Shown: one piece after another, positions 43,901-51,693 of the stretch
Position numbering within the stretch: position 1 is the stretch's first letter
Layout: each line of letters opens with the position of its first letter
Assembly (NCBI RefSeq): GCF_001598215.1
Contig: NZ_BCXJ01000007.1
Span: 1 to 64,000 of the forward strand
DNA from: Shouchella clausii
GTDB lineage: Bacteria > Bacillota > Bacilli > Bacillales > Bacillaceae_D
Length of the DNA stretch: 64,000 nucleotides
Direction: 5' to 3'
Program-made: the position numbers and the translations under genes
The notes under the pieces: generated by a model
Seen by the model: only the letters and a program-made list of their open reading frames with translations
Told to the model about the DNA's origin: nothing
The model's database searches: none

Positions 43901-45136
43901 GTTCACACCGAAATCGTCATTGATACCCGTATCAGATGGGCTGTGAAATGACGACAATGTAGGAAATGTGCTTCCGATTTTAAAACCTGTGTTTGTTCCT
44001 TCATATCGAACCATGTTACGACCAATATCCGGTTTGCTTACTTCCCATGTACCACTATCTCGAACTGAATTGTGTTTCTCTTTTTCAATTGTTTCAGAAT
44101 CTAGCGCTGAAAACGACGAATTTGGGACATGGACTGCGTGAGAGTGATCAAAACGGTACGGTTCACCATCTTTCATCGTGTTTTTTGAACCGACTACCTC
44201 ACGTGTACGGTTCGCTGAACGATGGTCAAACAATTGAAGGGGTGTGTCCCGACCTGTAAAGTCCAATTTCTCTCGTTGACCTCTTTTCTCTCCAACATCC
44301 CAATATACATCTCCGTCTAACTCAACAGTGTAATGCAGTTTGCCTTCCGGATCTGGAAATGTCGCACCGCGAATGTCTGACTTTCCTGGTAATCGATCAA
44401 TTCCCCAAGCGACTCCGAAATAATACAAACGTTCATAATCGTCATTGCTCCCTGTCATCCGTGCATAAGGATAATACATCGAGCCAATACCAGCCCAATG
44501 ACCGTTGATAAACGGCTTCACACTTACTTTGGCGCTCGTCTTAACAGGCGGTAATGTATCAAAATGCGTGACAACGTTATCGGCTGAAACATCCTGGCCA
44601 TCGACACTCATGACTTGCACTTTGATATCCGGTGTAAGTTCAACGCCATGACGCGCACCTAGTACGTTGATGGTCACAGGAACCATGATTGAATTCCCCG
44701 TCTGCTCAATTGTGTAATTCTGTACGAACGCTACCTCTTTTTTTTCGTAGTCTTCTTTGTTCCCAACAGCAAACTTTGCGTTAACACGATCTTCTGCCAT
44801 TCCACCATCAAGCGTTCCGCTCAATTGGATATCAATATTACGAAGCGCCTCTCCTGTTTTTGAATTCATGGTGATTTTTACTGGATATGTGATCGTGTCC
44901 CATGTTCTCACGATGAAATTATCGTTGCCAGATGAGTTCCCAGGTTTATCGTCTTTGTCAAATGGTGCTGTACCGGCTTCAATTTCATGGTGATTAATCA
45001 CCGCTTCGAAATCGAACAATTCATGGTGTTCAACCCCACCATCTTCCCCAGTATTTGCATACATGGGTTCACTTGCGACCATCACACCGAATGCAAGAAG
45101 TGTAGGTAAAAGAACCCTTTTTCGCCATTTATTCAT
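40931..45136 (-). CDS. 1401-aa secreted protein of the pilus locus (adhesin-like)
   Basis: Starts at ATG 45134-45136 (MNKWRKRVLLPTLLAFG), with AAAGGTGG upstream; a signal peptide ends near SEPMYANTG. The mature part is a long chain of beta-rich segments with many Asp/Gly/Asn/Thr and few Cys, suggesting repeated Ig-like or jelly-roll domains. No LPxTG motif or C-terminal membrane anchor is seen (the end reads QNDIPENWGTDE), so it may stay attached through the pilus. Its site between pilin-like genes and the ATPase suggests a tip or shaft adhesin for mating contact. No family recognised. Confidence 0.75.
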   Translation of the reverse strand: MNKWRKRVLLPTLLAFGVMVASEPMYANTGEDGGVEHHELFDFEAVINHHEIEAGTAPFDKDDKPGNSSGNDNFIVRTWDTITYPVKITMNSKTGEALRNIDIQLSGTLDGGMAEDRVNAKFAVGNKEDYEKKEVAFVQNYTIEQTGNSIMVPVTINVLGARHGVELTPDIKVQVMSVDGQDVSADNVVTHFDTLPPVKTSAKVSVKPFINGHWAGIGSMYYPYARMTGSNDDYERLYYFGVAWGIDRLPGKSDIRGATFPDPEGKLHYTVELDGDVYWDVGEKRGQREKLDFTGRDTPLQLFDHRSANRTREVVGSKNTMKDGEPYRFDHSHAVHVPNSSFSALDSETIEKEKHNSVRDSGTWEVSKPDIGRNMVRYEGTNTGFKIGSTFPTLSSFHSPSDTGINDDFGVNDKLFASRTFILFSSNEYRLGAKNNKTNPHHNNVTYRAKVTLVGYTDENGKYEAINKGHTRSFTERNNLEGLSAQTDFISNPGKEQLGTSRSGWASVSKGDASTIVGGDVFLRSRLWTDVNLYGGHEGVYRWNTDAFELTEEYAKEAERSIYHAGYWNISLDRVRNNKEKQFVQYGVPKFKDNSFKSFTAKGIDDYDWYDTFKEARQKGEVGALKNDVRTAIGPKRTSDPEMPLRVKHENIGIGSETKNGTPNITVTNFYVYPDENREQRVDISSNRSYGNPAKWNKDGEMEQIQTPNGSTVNFETLAVVPAEVSTNISAEKDSYYNSETIKWIAENGIVLPRNSGLPDGADGGVRIEHTLPKGLDYKIGSGKIGNIKTDPIVTETKNGEKVLTWELFISDQKFTLDDIEFETTINPFALSTSGVSSRVEIKGVIHSELDRRPEHRRTSKGSTSILKVGMVGIYQSINEMYGDLDSEFTLRLSPYTTIEDEQGVKGLTVIPLSGDSIGSKYSGSAVIKDIKTSVKRLDKDKDMTVYLNKKPIYSDRPHEIDPTKDGWVKYTGSKSQLDGAVSLLFHIDGKLTNQDEIAIDVTIKTDGNKFGDEYFSETVINSDTNYRLSPLSNRVRYMIRADLELSLERVQIYTNPHDQGLPVYVRVAQHVQDIERVKNSNVTLAIYDTESGKKVAEKKYKQNELKVENELHIPAKMLEKADVANYEVRIEGIDPTHVWVHPDGAVLDTDGHTSIQGTLTEEDVEDDGDEHRLNFEGVIMTERERGREMVTYNETIEFSWTGKTRVKSGYGFEYNSVLSYTNDRMADIAKRFDQVNYSTDASVALDHRLVDSTLAYYDQGAGYKNNDRVSIALDRDAPSNGQEEDVRVSLYELPQVYLEQGTGYTYTGTQKENGEIRGDALEAGNRLYVPVWIDDTGKYDASFVTDEPLGSHRMSLDVNRLIDVYAYMFNHTDSRTPDDDELLVHPMVQNDIPENWGTDE

Positions 45137-45164
45137 GACCTGGCCACCTTTCATATTGGAATAA

Positions 45165-45674
45165 CTACTCATTTATAGATTTGCTGACAGCATCGATCGC
45201 AACTGTAGAGGTGTATGTCCAGTTTCCAACCTTGTCACCTTTTTCGTGAACTTTTACACGAATCGATGTAACTGGTCGACCTGTCATATATGTGACACGA
45301 TCCAGTTGTGGGATGTCTTCCTCTTTCCCTCCGATGATATACGTCGGAGAAGAGACGGTATCGCTTTCCACATTGTCGAACCGATCATCTTCAGCATCAA
45401 ACATGTAGTCAAACTGGACGGAATCCCCTTCGTTATAAATCGTAACCAGCCGTTCCCATATTGTTGGTTCAAATGTTTCTGAAAGCAGAAGCACTCCTTC
45501 ATACAACCGCGATGTCTGATCCACCTCGGAAACAGCGGTTGAAAGAATAGCGTCGTTGAGTTGCAATGTGTCCCCATCTCGTTGAAACGCGTTTGTATAC
45601 CAAACGACCAGCAAGCTCAACGCCATCAGAAATCCAAACATAAGGAGATAGATCTTGGGTATGTCTCTCAACAT
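45165..45674 (-). CDS. Pseudopilin-like protein
   Basis: 169 residues, MLRDIPKIYLLMFGFLMAL..., ATG after GAGAGGTG. One N-terminal hydrophobic helix (about 8-27), then an extracellular domain starting QLNDAILSTAVSEVDQTSRLYEG. The layout (helix, then NDAI-type start of the globular part) resembles TadE/F-like pseudopilins. Its end overlaps the frame leading into the giant secreted gene, so the two are likely coupled. Confidence 0.6.
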   Translation of the reverse strand: MLRDIPKIYLLMFGFLMALSLLVVWYTNAFQRDGDTLQLNDAILSTAVSEVDQTSRLYEGVLLLSETFEPTIWERLVTIYNEGDSVQFDYMFDAEDDRFDNVESDTVSSPTYIIGGKEEDIPQLDRVTYMTGRPVTSIRVKVHEKGDKVGNWTYTSTVAIDAVSKSINE

Positions 45675-45717
45675 CGTACGTCACCTCTCTTCAATCGTAC
45701 GTTTTGCACGTTTTTCA

Positions 45718-45752
45718 TGAAAAAAGGAGTCCCATCAAAAGGACCCCTTTTT
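45718..45752 (-). terminator. Attenuating terminator after the small pilin gene
   Basis: AAAAAGG.GTCC/GGAC.CCTTTTT stem with T-run. Lies inside the operon between the 66-aa pilin-like gene and downstream genes, so the first subunit would be made in excess. Confidence 0.75.
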
Positions 45753-45786
45753 ATACAGGTAGTAACTTTTTTTCGGCTTATGAGCC

Positions 45787-45987
45787 CTACAAGCCAGAAC
45801 TGTTGTCAATGTTGTTTATCATCTCATTCGCCTTACCGAAAACGCTATTAATCAGCGTTGGGATTACCGCGTCATCATTGAAGAACAACACATCTCGGAA
45901 AATTAATGTAGCCCCCGCAATTAAGATAGCAGCAATAATTACGGCAGCGATCATAAAATATGATCGGTCTGTATTACTTTCTAACAT
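45787..45987 (-). CDS. Major pilin candidate (66 aa)
   Basis: MLESNTDRSYFMIAAVIIAAI..., ATG 45985-45987 with GTGAGGG upstream. A short hydrophilic start, one strongly hydrophobic helix (about 11-30) and a short amphipathic tail: the size and plan of a Flp-type pilin. An intra-operon terminator directly after it fits a highly expressed major subunit. The usual G/E prepilin-peptidase motif is not clear. Confidence 0.55.
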   Translation of the reverse strand: MLESNTDRSYFMIAAVIIAAILIAGATLIFRDVLFFNDDAVIPTLINSVFGKANEMINNIDNSSGL

Positions 45988-46271
45988 TGAACCCTCACCT
46001 ACCCTTTTCCCCATTGATTTCTGTCGCATGGACTAGTCGTATGACTTATACACATCATACATTTACCATATAATGTAAGTCAATGGAAATTAAGGAAAAC
46101 AGAATTCGAAATGTTTAACAAACGGAGCACAAAGTTCTGGACATATAAGAGATTTCATGCTTTTTTAAGTTCGATTGCATAAAAAATTGGCGAAAGACAA
46201 CCCATTTTTAGGTTTTGTCATTCCGCCAATCTTTGCCCTCTGTGGTTCGGCCTTGATCGCTCTTTACCGGA

Positions 46272-46643
46272 TCATAGAGCTACCGGCGCAGCTTTCGCCG
46301 CAGTCGCCATACTCAACAGTTTCACACGAGTCACAAGGGCCGTAATTGCGCCGATGTTTAACGTGTTAATAAATGCCGGCAATACCGAGTCAATCATATC
46401 GTGGAACCATTGGTTAACCCCAGACATAATTTCGCCCATGGACCAATTCGCAGGGTTCATCCACGACAAATCCACCGAACCGAAATCGATTAGCGGGATA
46501 TTTTCTGCACTCCCGCCAAAAATCGATCCAATTACCCGCACGATATTGTCTTGTACAAAATCGCCGGTGCACCGCAGAAGGATCACCACAAGAAGGAAAA
46601 GTACCGCCGATGTCACCATCGTGTTTCTCGATTTTAGTACCAT
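46272..46643 (-). CDS. Small membrane protein at the head of the pilus locus
   Basis: 123 residues, ATG after GGGGGTGAA. N-terminal membrane helix (about 8-25), a loop with DFGSVDLSWMNPANWSMGEIM, and a second hydrophobic region (about 85-120) rich in Ala. Unknown; probably a pilus-assembly accessory or pilin-like protein. A minus-strand TATAAT lies at 46751-46756. Confidence 0.55.
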   Translation of the reverse strand: MVLKSRNTMVTSAVLFLLVVILLRCTGDFVQDNIVRVIGSIFGGSAENIPLIDFGSVDLSWMNPANWSMGEIMSGVNQWFHDMIDSVLPAFINTLNIGAITALVTRVKLLSMATAAKAAPVAL

Positions 46644-46750
46644 TTCACCCCCGCCCCTCTCTGCGTACTTCTATTATTAAAAAAAAGACGCGCGTCTGTA
46701 TTTTTTGTAAGTATTTATCAAACTTAACTAAAAATACAAGTCTTTTCTTC

Positions 46751-46756
46751 ATTATA
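46751..46756 (-). promoter_or_regulatory. -10 element for the pilus locus
   Basis: TATAAT on the minus strand, about 108 bases before the 46643 start; the -35 is weak. The rest of 46644-46912 is AT-rich and holds no gene that I can see. Confidence 0.4.
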
Positions 46757-46912
46757 GCAGAAACAAACGTTCTGAGAATCCTGTTTTACTAATTTTTACA
46801 AATTTATTTAGCGTATTGTTGAACACATATCAAATTGTTACTCAGGTAAAGAGATCGTCCAAACCCTTTTCTGGCAGCGAGGTCACATCTCCATTACTTG
46901 AAAGTGGGAAAA

Positions 46913-46988
46913 TTGAACTACCCACCACTTAACTTACGCTTGAAGTGGGGGGATTCCTAAGAACACTAACGCAACCGTCAGTTATTGA
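46913..46988 (-). ncRNA. Right end / putative omega RNA of the lone tnpB
   Basis: After the tnpB stop the minus strand has ATCCCCCCACTTCAAGCG...AAGTGGTGGGTAGTTCAA, with CCACTT.AAGTGG pairing, ending at GTTCAA 46918-46913. The guide would start at 46912 (TTTTCCCACTTTC). Confidence 0.5.
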
Positions 46989-48140
46989 TTAGGCTATCCC
47001 CGTAGCTCCTACGGTTAGAAGCCGTAAGGCTTCGTTTTTAAGATTTTGACTTGCGTTACGATCTCGATCGTGATGTGCGCCACAAGAAGGGCAGTCCCAT
47101 TCACGGAGATTGAGATGTTTAACGTCTTTGTTTTGATACCCGCAGGACGAACACAATTGCGAACTTGGAAACGTCTTGGATACAGCAACCACTTGTTTGC
47201 CATACCATTTTGCTTTGTACTCAAGCATCGCTCGAAACTGGTACCAACTTACTTCGCTGATTGCTTTTGCTAATTTGTGGTTCTTGAGCATATTGGACAC
47301 CGTTAAATCTTCGATTCCAATCACATCGTGGTTTTTGATGATCTCGGTAGAACATTTATGCAGATAGTCCGCTCTCATGTTTGCAATCTTCTCATGAATG
47401 CGAGCAACTTTTACTTTTTGTTTTTGGTAATTTCTCGCTTCGTTCAGTTTTCGTTTCTTCTTGATCGCTAATTCTTTTCGTCTGGACAATACACGCTGCG
47501 CTTTCGCCAGTTTCGCTTCCAATTGGCGAAAGTGTTTGGGGTTTTTATACACGGCCCCATCTGATAAAATAGCGAAATCTTTTAATCCTACGTCAATACC
47601 AACGCTTGAACCTGTTTTATCGAGGGGTTGTGCATCTGTTTCGACTAACATAGAAATGAAGTATTTACCGCTCGGATTCCATCTAATCGTCGCACTCAGG
47701 ATACGACCTTTTACTTCACGGCTTTTCGCAAACCGGACAAAGCCAAGTTTAGGTAACTTGATTTTATTATTTACGATCGCAATATTGCCGTTTGTGCGCT
47801 TAGTTGTATAGGATTGCACCTTGTTCTTTTTCGATTTAAACCGTGGCGCTTTGTTTTGCTTTTGAAAGAATCGCGCATACGAATCCGCTAGATTTTTAAG
47901 CGATGACTGGAGCGCAACGCTGTCCACTTCCTTTAACCACACTAGCTCTTTTTTCAGTTGGGTTAACTGTGAAGAACAGGCGTTATAGGTCAACCCTTTC
48001 CCTGTTTCTTTGTACGTATCATTCCATCTCGCTAAGAAGTGATTGAATACAAAACGAGAACAACCGATCGTTTTCGCAATTAGCACCTCTTGCGCTTTAT
48101 TTGGATACAGGCGAAATTTGTATGCTTTATGGGCGAGCAT
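46989..48140 (-). CDS. tnpB: TnpB RNA-guided nuclease, standalone
   Basis: 383 residues, [27 protein letters not shown] upstream. Complete TnpB: helix-turn-helix start, RuvC Asp in VGIDVGLK (about 185), Glu in [11 protein letters not shown] (about 274), zinc ribbon CSSCGYQN...[11 protein letters not shown] with the last Asp (about 360). The TnpA gene is absent. Not closely similar to the other two TnpB proteins here. It sits between the pilus locus and the partition operon. Confidence 0.95.
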   Translation of the reverse strand: MLAHKAYKFRLYPNKAQEVLIAKTIGCSRFVFNHFLARWNDTYKETGKGLTYNACSSQLTQLKKELVWLKEVDSVALQSSLKNLADSYARFFQKQNKAPRFKSKKNKVQSYTTKRTNGNIAIVNNKIKLPKLGFVRFAKSREVKGRILSATIRWNPSGKYFISMLVETDAQPLDKTGSSVGIDVGLKDFAILSDGAVYKNPKHFRQLEAKLAKAQRVLSRRKELAIKKKRKLNEARNYQKQKVKVARIHEKIANMRADYLHKCSTEIIKNHDVIGIEDLTVSNMLKNHKLAKAISEVSWYQFRAMLEYKAKWYGKQVVAVSKTFPSSQLCSSCGYQNKDVKHLNLREWDCPSCGAHHDRDRNASQNLKNEALRLLTVGATGIA

Positions 48141-48190
48141 CTGTATTCACCTCCTTTTCTAATATGGAAATATATGTATATTATACCACA

Positions 48191-48215
48191 AAAACGCTCT
48201 ATGTTCAGGTGTTTT
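48191..48215. promoter_or_regulatory. 25-bp operator-like site, copy 6
   Basis: AAAACGCTC-TATGTT-CAGGTGTTTT; followed on the minus strand by GTGGTATAAT, an extended -10, ahead of tnpB. Confidence 0.5.
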
Positions 48216-48236
48216 ATGCACCTTTTAAAACAAAAA

Positions 48237-48288
48237 AGACGATTCATCTCCACCCTAGCTTTGCTTGAGGGTGGAGTCTTCTCGTCTA
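48237..48288 (-). terminator. Nested hairpin terminator downstream of the partition operon
   Basis: Outer AGACGA/TCGTCT and inner CTCCACCCT/AGGGTGGAG stems, with T6 on the minus strand. Confidence 0.8.
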
Positions 48289-48296
48289 AATGTGAT

Positions 48297-48327
48297 AAAA
48301 AACACAGGGTTCTATCCTGTGTTTTTG
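48297..48327. terminator. Terminator after 48345-48968
   Basis: AAAACACAGG/CCTGTGTTTT stem with a 7-base loop; T-runs on both strands. Confidence 0.85.
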
Positions 48328-48344
48328 CGTTGCGCTATTAATCT

Positions 48345-48968
48345 TTAATGGCCACGAAGAATACCCGTGTTGGTACTGGTTGTTCCTCTTTCCTCTCGGA
48401 TGACCTCTGTCTCGGCAGGTAGCTTGTCGGGTTGCGCCTGTTGTGCTGTTGGGTCTTCCCGTAACAAACCGAACGCAAACACCGAGGCGACAACCGCGAA
48501 AAACATTAGAGCAATGAACTGAACAACTGAGATGTTTCGTTTCTCCTCTCGTCGCTGGGCGTACACTTCGCTTCGTCTTGGAAGGGGTTCAGACGATGTC
48601 GTTTCCTCCACATCCGCTGCTTCTGTTGGTTTGACGATGTGTTTAACAAATCTATCTATTAGGTTATCATTTTTTCCCAATCGCTGCCTATTTTTTGTGA
48701 CCTCACTTTCCGGACGCGTTGTACGGGGGCGTGTAGACAAACGTTTCCTATTGCTCGAAGGAACCGACTCACTAACCCGGGTAGACGTTGCGCGTCTCGG
48801 TTCGTTTGTTCCTGGCGTTGTTCTTCTTGTAGGTGGTCGAGTTTGATGTACCCCTCGCTCCACATTCGTTTTTTTACTAAGCCCGTTAGCGGCGTTCTTC
48901 GTACCTCTGGTGCTCCGGGTACTTCTTGTTGACGGTTGGGTTGGACGAACTGCTTGTGCGACGGCCAT
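48345..48968 (-). CDS. Single-pass membrane protein downstream of parM-like gene
   Basis: 207 residues from ATG 48966-48968 (MAVAQAVRPTQ), with AAGGGGTG upstream. The N-terminal half is a disordered, strongly basic Arg/Thr/Ser/Pro-rich region (STRSTRSTRGTK); one membrane helix lies near 150-168 (VVQFIALMFFAVVASVFAFGL); a short external tail follows. Not recognised. As last gene of the partition operon it could link segregation or transfer machinery to the membrane, with the basic region binding DNA. That is inference. Confidence 0.65.
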   Translation of the reverse strand: MAVAQAVRPTQPSTRSTRSTRGTKNAANGLSKKTNVERGVHQTRPPTRRTTPGTNEPRRATSTRVSESVPSSNRKRLSTRPRTTRPESEVTKNRQRLGKNDNLIDRFVKHIVKPTEAADVEETTSSEPLPRRSEVYAQRREEKRNISVVQFIALMFFAVVASVFAFGLLREDPTAQQAQPDKLPAETEVIREERGTTSTNTGILRGH

Positions 48969-49059
48969 GCACATCACCCCTTTTTTGATATTCGTTCAAA
49001 CACAGACACCGATCAGCAGATGCGACAAAAAGGGCCGTAAAACGCACCCCCTTTTGCCG

Positions 49060-50316
49060 CTATTTCGCTTTTACTACTTGTTTTTTCACTCCAGAATCAG
49101 CCGCCTGACGCAAACGTTGAGCCACTTGGTACAGCCCTTGCACGTTTAAAAATCGGGAGAAATCACTGTCTAGATACACAATTGGAAGTAGGTTGTCGTC
49201 CCCAAATTCCGCAACACGGCTTTGAAGTTTTTGAAACAAGCTCCATTCCAGTGGTGTTGCACCACCACCGAAAACAAAGATCACTTCAGTAAAACCACCC
49301 ACTCGGCTAAACACCTTACTCACTTCGCTAGAAACCACATCTCCAAAACGATTTTCCTCAGATTGGTTCACGTTTTTCACATGAGTCCATTTCCGTTTAG
49401 TAAACGGTGAAGGATCATTATGAAGGAACTCGGAAAGTTCTTTGCGTGACTTATACGGATACCCTTCATCCTGCAATTTCGTGAGCGTAGATTCGAGCAC
49501 CGAGCCGTACCCTTGGTTCATAGTTGAACTCGCATCAGGATTAAACTTCCCGTTCGAGAATACCGCGAAGTCAATCGTTCCTTCACCAATATCGATCCCT
49601 AGTGTGTTTTTTGCGCTGACTAAATCTTTTCCTGTAATCCCGTCCAGTTCACCATTAGGGAATCGTTTCACGGCTTCTCGACGAATCATTTCAAGAAAAT
49701 CATCTTTTGCTAGCATTAATCCATATTGCGCACTTTCGCCTTCATTTGCTACGTACACATGCTCAAATAAAATTTCTACATGCACCGGACGCTCGAAGTT
49801 ATGGAAAGTGACGATATGCGGAGCGCCTTCGTTTACGTATTTCTGACGGTACGTCTTAGCATGAAGTTTGTGCTCGCCTATCGGGAGCGCAGTCGCCAAA
49901 TCAACCTTCACTTTGAGTTTGCCGGAAGCCGGTAAGCTCTCGTTTTTCTCGTAAAATTCGTATAGGCGGTCTGCTGCGATTGTTCCAAGTGCTAGCACAC
50001 CTGACAGATCCACTTCGGATTTCCCTGTTCGCGCGAATACATCAAATTCTTCGAGATTTAAACCTGATTTCAAAGCTCGCTCACCGAACAAACGTCGCTC
50101 CGTTGAGCGGACAAGCGGGCTGGAGAAGCTCAGGTCCATCTGATTAATAATGTCTTTCATAAATACACCTAATTCATCTTCTGCGAGTGGTGTATGGTGG
50201 CCGGTGTTAAACTGCTTCACCGCAATTGACGGAAAGACCCGCACCAGACCATTAATATTTGCTTTAACATACCCATTTCCTAAATCTAATCCTGCTACGA
50301 TAGGCTTTGCTGTCAT
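49060..50316 (-). CDS. parM: ParM/Alp-type plasmid actin
   Basis: 418 residues from ATG 50314-50316 (MTAKPIVAGLDLGNGYVK), with AAGGAG 10 bases upstream. Actin-fold signatures: phosphate-1 GLDLGNG (about 9), phosphate-2 GIDIGEGTIDFAV (about 237), adenosine loop VFGGGATPL (about 349). ParM-like actins polymerise on ATP and push plasmid copies apart through an adaptor bound to a centromere. The upstream gene encodes that adaptor type. Order adaptor-then-actin is the reverse of the classical parM-parR. Confidence 0.92.
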   Translation of the reverse strand: MTAKPIVAGLDLGNGYVKANINGLVRVFPSIAVKQFNTGHHTPLAEDELGVFMKDIINQMDLSFSSPLVRSTERRLFGERALKSGLNLEEFDVFARTGKSEVDLSGVLALGTIAADRLYEFYEKNESLPASGKLKVKVDLATALPIGEHKLHAKTYRQKYVNEGAPHIVTFHNFERPVHVEILFEHVYVANEGESAQYGLMLAKDDFLEMIRREAVKRFPNGELDGITGKDLVSAKNTLGIDIGEGTIDFAVFSNGKFNPDASSTMNQGYGSVLESTLTKLQDEGYPYKSRKELSEFLHNDPSPFTKRKWTHVKNVNQSEENRFGDVVSSEVSKVFSRVGGFTEVIFVFGGGATPLEWSLFQKLQSRVAEFGDDNLLPIVYLDSDFSRFLNVQGLYQVAQRLRQAADSGVKKQVVKAK

Positions 50317-50361
50317 CGTGCATCGGCTCCTTTTTGTAACGAAATAATGTGACATCCTATT

Positions 50362-50904
50362 TTAATCATTTAATGTGCTTCCGCTATCTCGCATTAAAAT
50401 CGCGATGGGATCATATTTGACCTTTTCTTCCTTTTGTTCTTTATCTGAAGACTCAGCAATTGAATTAGCGTTGTTACCTACCGGTTTGTCACTATCAGTA
50501 TCTATTTGAACATCAGATTCCAGCTCCGGCTCCGCTTCATTCTCTGCTTCGGGTTCGTGTCCTAGATCTCTTATAGGAGACTGATCAACTTTTGGTTCCG
50601 AATCGAACGACAAAGTCGATTCTTGATTATCCTCATCGTCCACATCATCATGGACAGACGACCCTGTACGAACAGATCTCGTTTGATGTGGCGTATCCTC
50701 GTAAAAGAAATACTCCCGCTGTTTCAGGTGGGCCTTAATGACATCACCTTCTCCATACTTTTTAATGGCGTCCACGATAATGAGCTGCAAGCTTGTACCA
50801 AGATCTGCTTGTGCGTCCAGCCAGGCAACGAGTCTCTCGGACTCCGGTTCCCAGAAGGTGCGCCTTTTACGTTTTCCACCTGCCGTATTGCCTGTACCAC
50901 TCAT
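50362..50904 (-). CDS. parR: ParR-like segregation adaptor with acidic tail
   Basis: 180 residues. Residues 10-60 (KRKRRTFWEPESERLVAWLDAQ, then LQLIIVDAIKKYGEGDVI) fit the ribbon-helix-helix DNA-binding start of ParR-type adaptors with the conserved YGEGDVI-like end. The remaining ~110 residues are acidic and disordered, ending KYDPIAILMRDS, a likely actin-binding tip. ATG overlaps the stop of the XRE gene by four bases. Expected to bind the centromere and cap ParM filaments. Confidence 0.8.
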   Translation of the reverse strand: MSGTGNTAGGKRKRRTFWEPESERLVAWLDAQADLGTSLQLIIVDAIKKYGEGDVIKAHLKQREYFFYEDTPHQTRSVRTGSSVHDDVDDEDNQESTLSFDSEPKVDQSPIRDLGHEPEAENEAEPELESDVQIDTDSDKPVGNNANSIAESSDKEQKEEKVKYDPIAILMRDSGSTLND

Positions 50905-51182
50905 GTTCGCTCTTCTCCTTTCGGTGATTTCATGTCTGAAGCCTTAGAATCTCGGTTTGAATCTGCCTCAATCGATGAAATAATGGATGACGGTGCGACA
51001 GATCGGGCATAATCCGTTAGTTTGCTGGCATTGCCGAACCGAACTGCATCCATTGGTGTCTCGCCTTTTGCAATCCGTGAGAGTGCCGATTCGGAAATGC
51101 CGACATCCTTGCTGATTCTATAACGACTAACCCCACTCTCATTGAGCAGCCATTTAATCAATCGGCTATCTGCGTTGGCCAT
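50901..51182 (-). CDS. XRE-family repressor heading the partition operon
   Basis: 93 residues from ATG 51180-51182 (MANADSRLIKWLLNESG), AGGTGA seven bases upstream; the longer frame reaches into the promoter. Helix-turn-helix: VSRYRISKDVGISESALSRIAKGE, like DNA-binding domains of Cro/CI type. C-terminal part is short and polar. Likely autoregulates the operon: the promoter (TTGCTT, 17 bp, TATGCT on the minus strand) is covered by the palindrome ACTTGC-N6-GCAAGT at 51241-51258. The same site over the 58977 promoter suggests a small regulon. Confidence 0.8.
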   Translation of the reverse strand: MANADSRLIKWLLNESGVSRYRISKDVGISESALSRIAKGETPMDAVRFGNASKLTDYARSVAPSSIISSIEADSNRDSKASDMKSPKGEERT

Positions 51183-51214
51183 AGTTGATTTCACCTGCTT
51201 TGCGATTTCGCTGA

Positions 51215-51258
51215 TTTCTGTACACTCAGCATACCACAATACTTGCACACAAGCAAGT
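51215..51258 (-). promoter_or_regulatory. Promoter/operator of the partition operon
   Basis: Minus-strand TTGCTT, 17-bp spacer, TATGCT. Palindrome ACTTGC-ACACAA-GCAAGT (51241-51258) overlaps the -35 and spacer. Confidence 0.65.
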
Positions 51259-51421
51259 AGAAATTTACGCATCCAAAGTAAAGAAGATAGCACTATTTAC
51301 ACAGAGCTCCAACCATATGAGCTGCATTCTTTTTATAAGCAGCATTGGTCACGAAATCATCTAAGGGAGAGGATGACGGATAGATCGTTGATGTTTTGAA
51401 TTTTAGCGTGTTGCTGAAGAC

Positions 51422-51481
51422 CTCTCAGGCGCAACGAAACGAACTTCAGTGGGTGATTGTCCAACTCGTTGCGTCTGAGAG
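51422..51481. other. Long inverted repeat, 16-bp arms
   Basis: Arms 51422-51437 (CTCTCAGGCGCAACGA) and 51466-51481 pair at 15 of 16 positions around a 28-base loop. No T-tract. The gap 51260-51690 holds no gene that I can support; this structure could be a recombination or guide-RNA relic. Confidence 0.5.
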
Positions 51482-51514
51482 AAGGGTTACGAATAGCCGA
51501 GAAAAAAGCACAAA

Positions 51515-51550
51515 ACAAAAAAAGCGTTCCTCTAATGATAAGAGAACGCC
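51515..51550 (-). terminator. Terminator downstream of the first tyrosine recombinase
   Basis: GCGTTC(T)CT/AGAGGAACGC-type stem on the minus strand followed by T7. Confidence 0.8.
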
Positions 51551-51693
51551 TTGTGCGGTAGAAACCTGACAACGAGGATTCCTTTGGATAGCTTTTATCA
51601 TACCCCATTCGTCGCCGAGAGTTTCGCTGGCTCATATATAATAGGAAGAAACTCGTCAAAAAAATCTATTGGTTGGCCAACCACTTAATTGAA

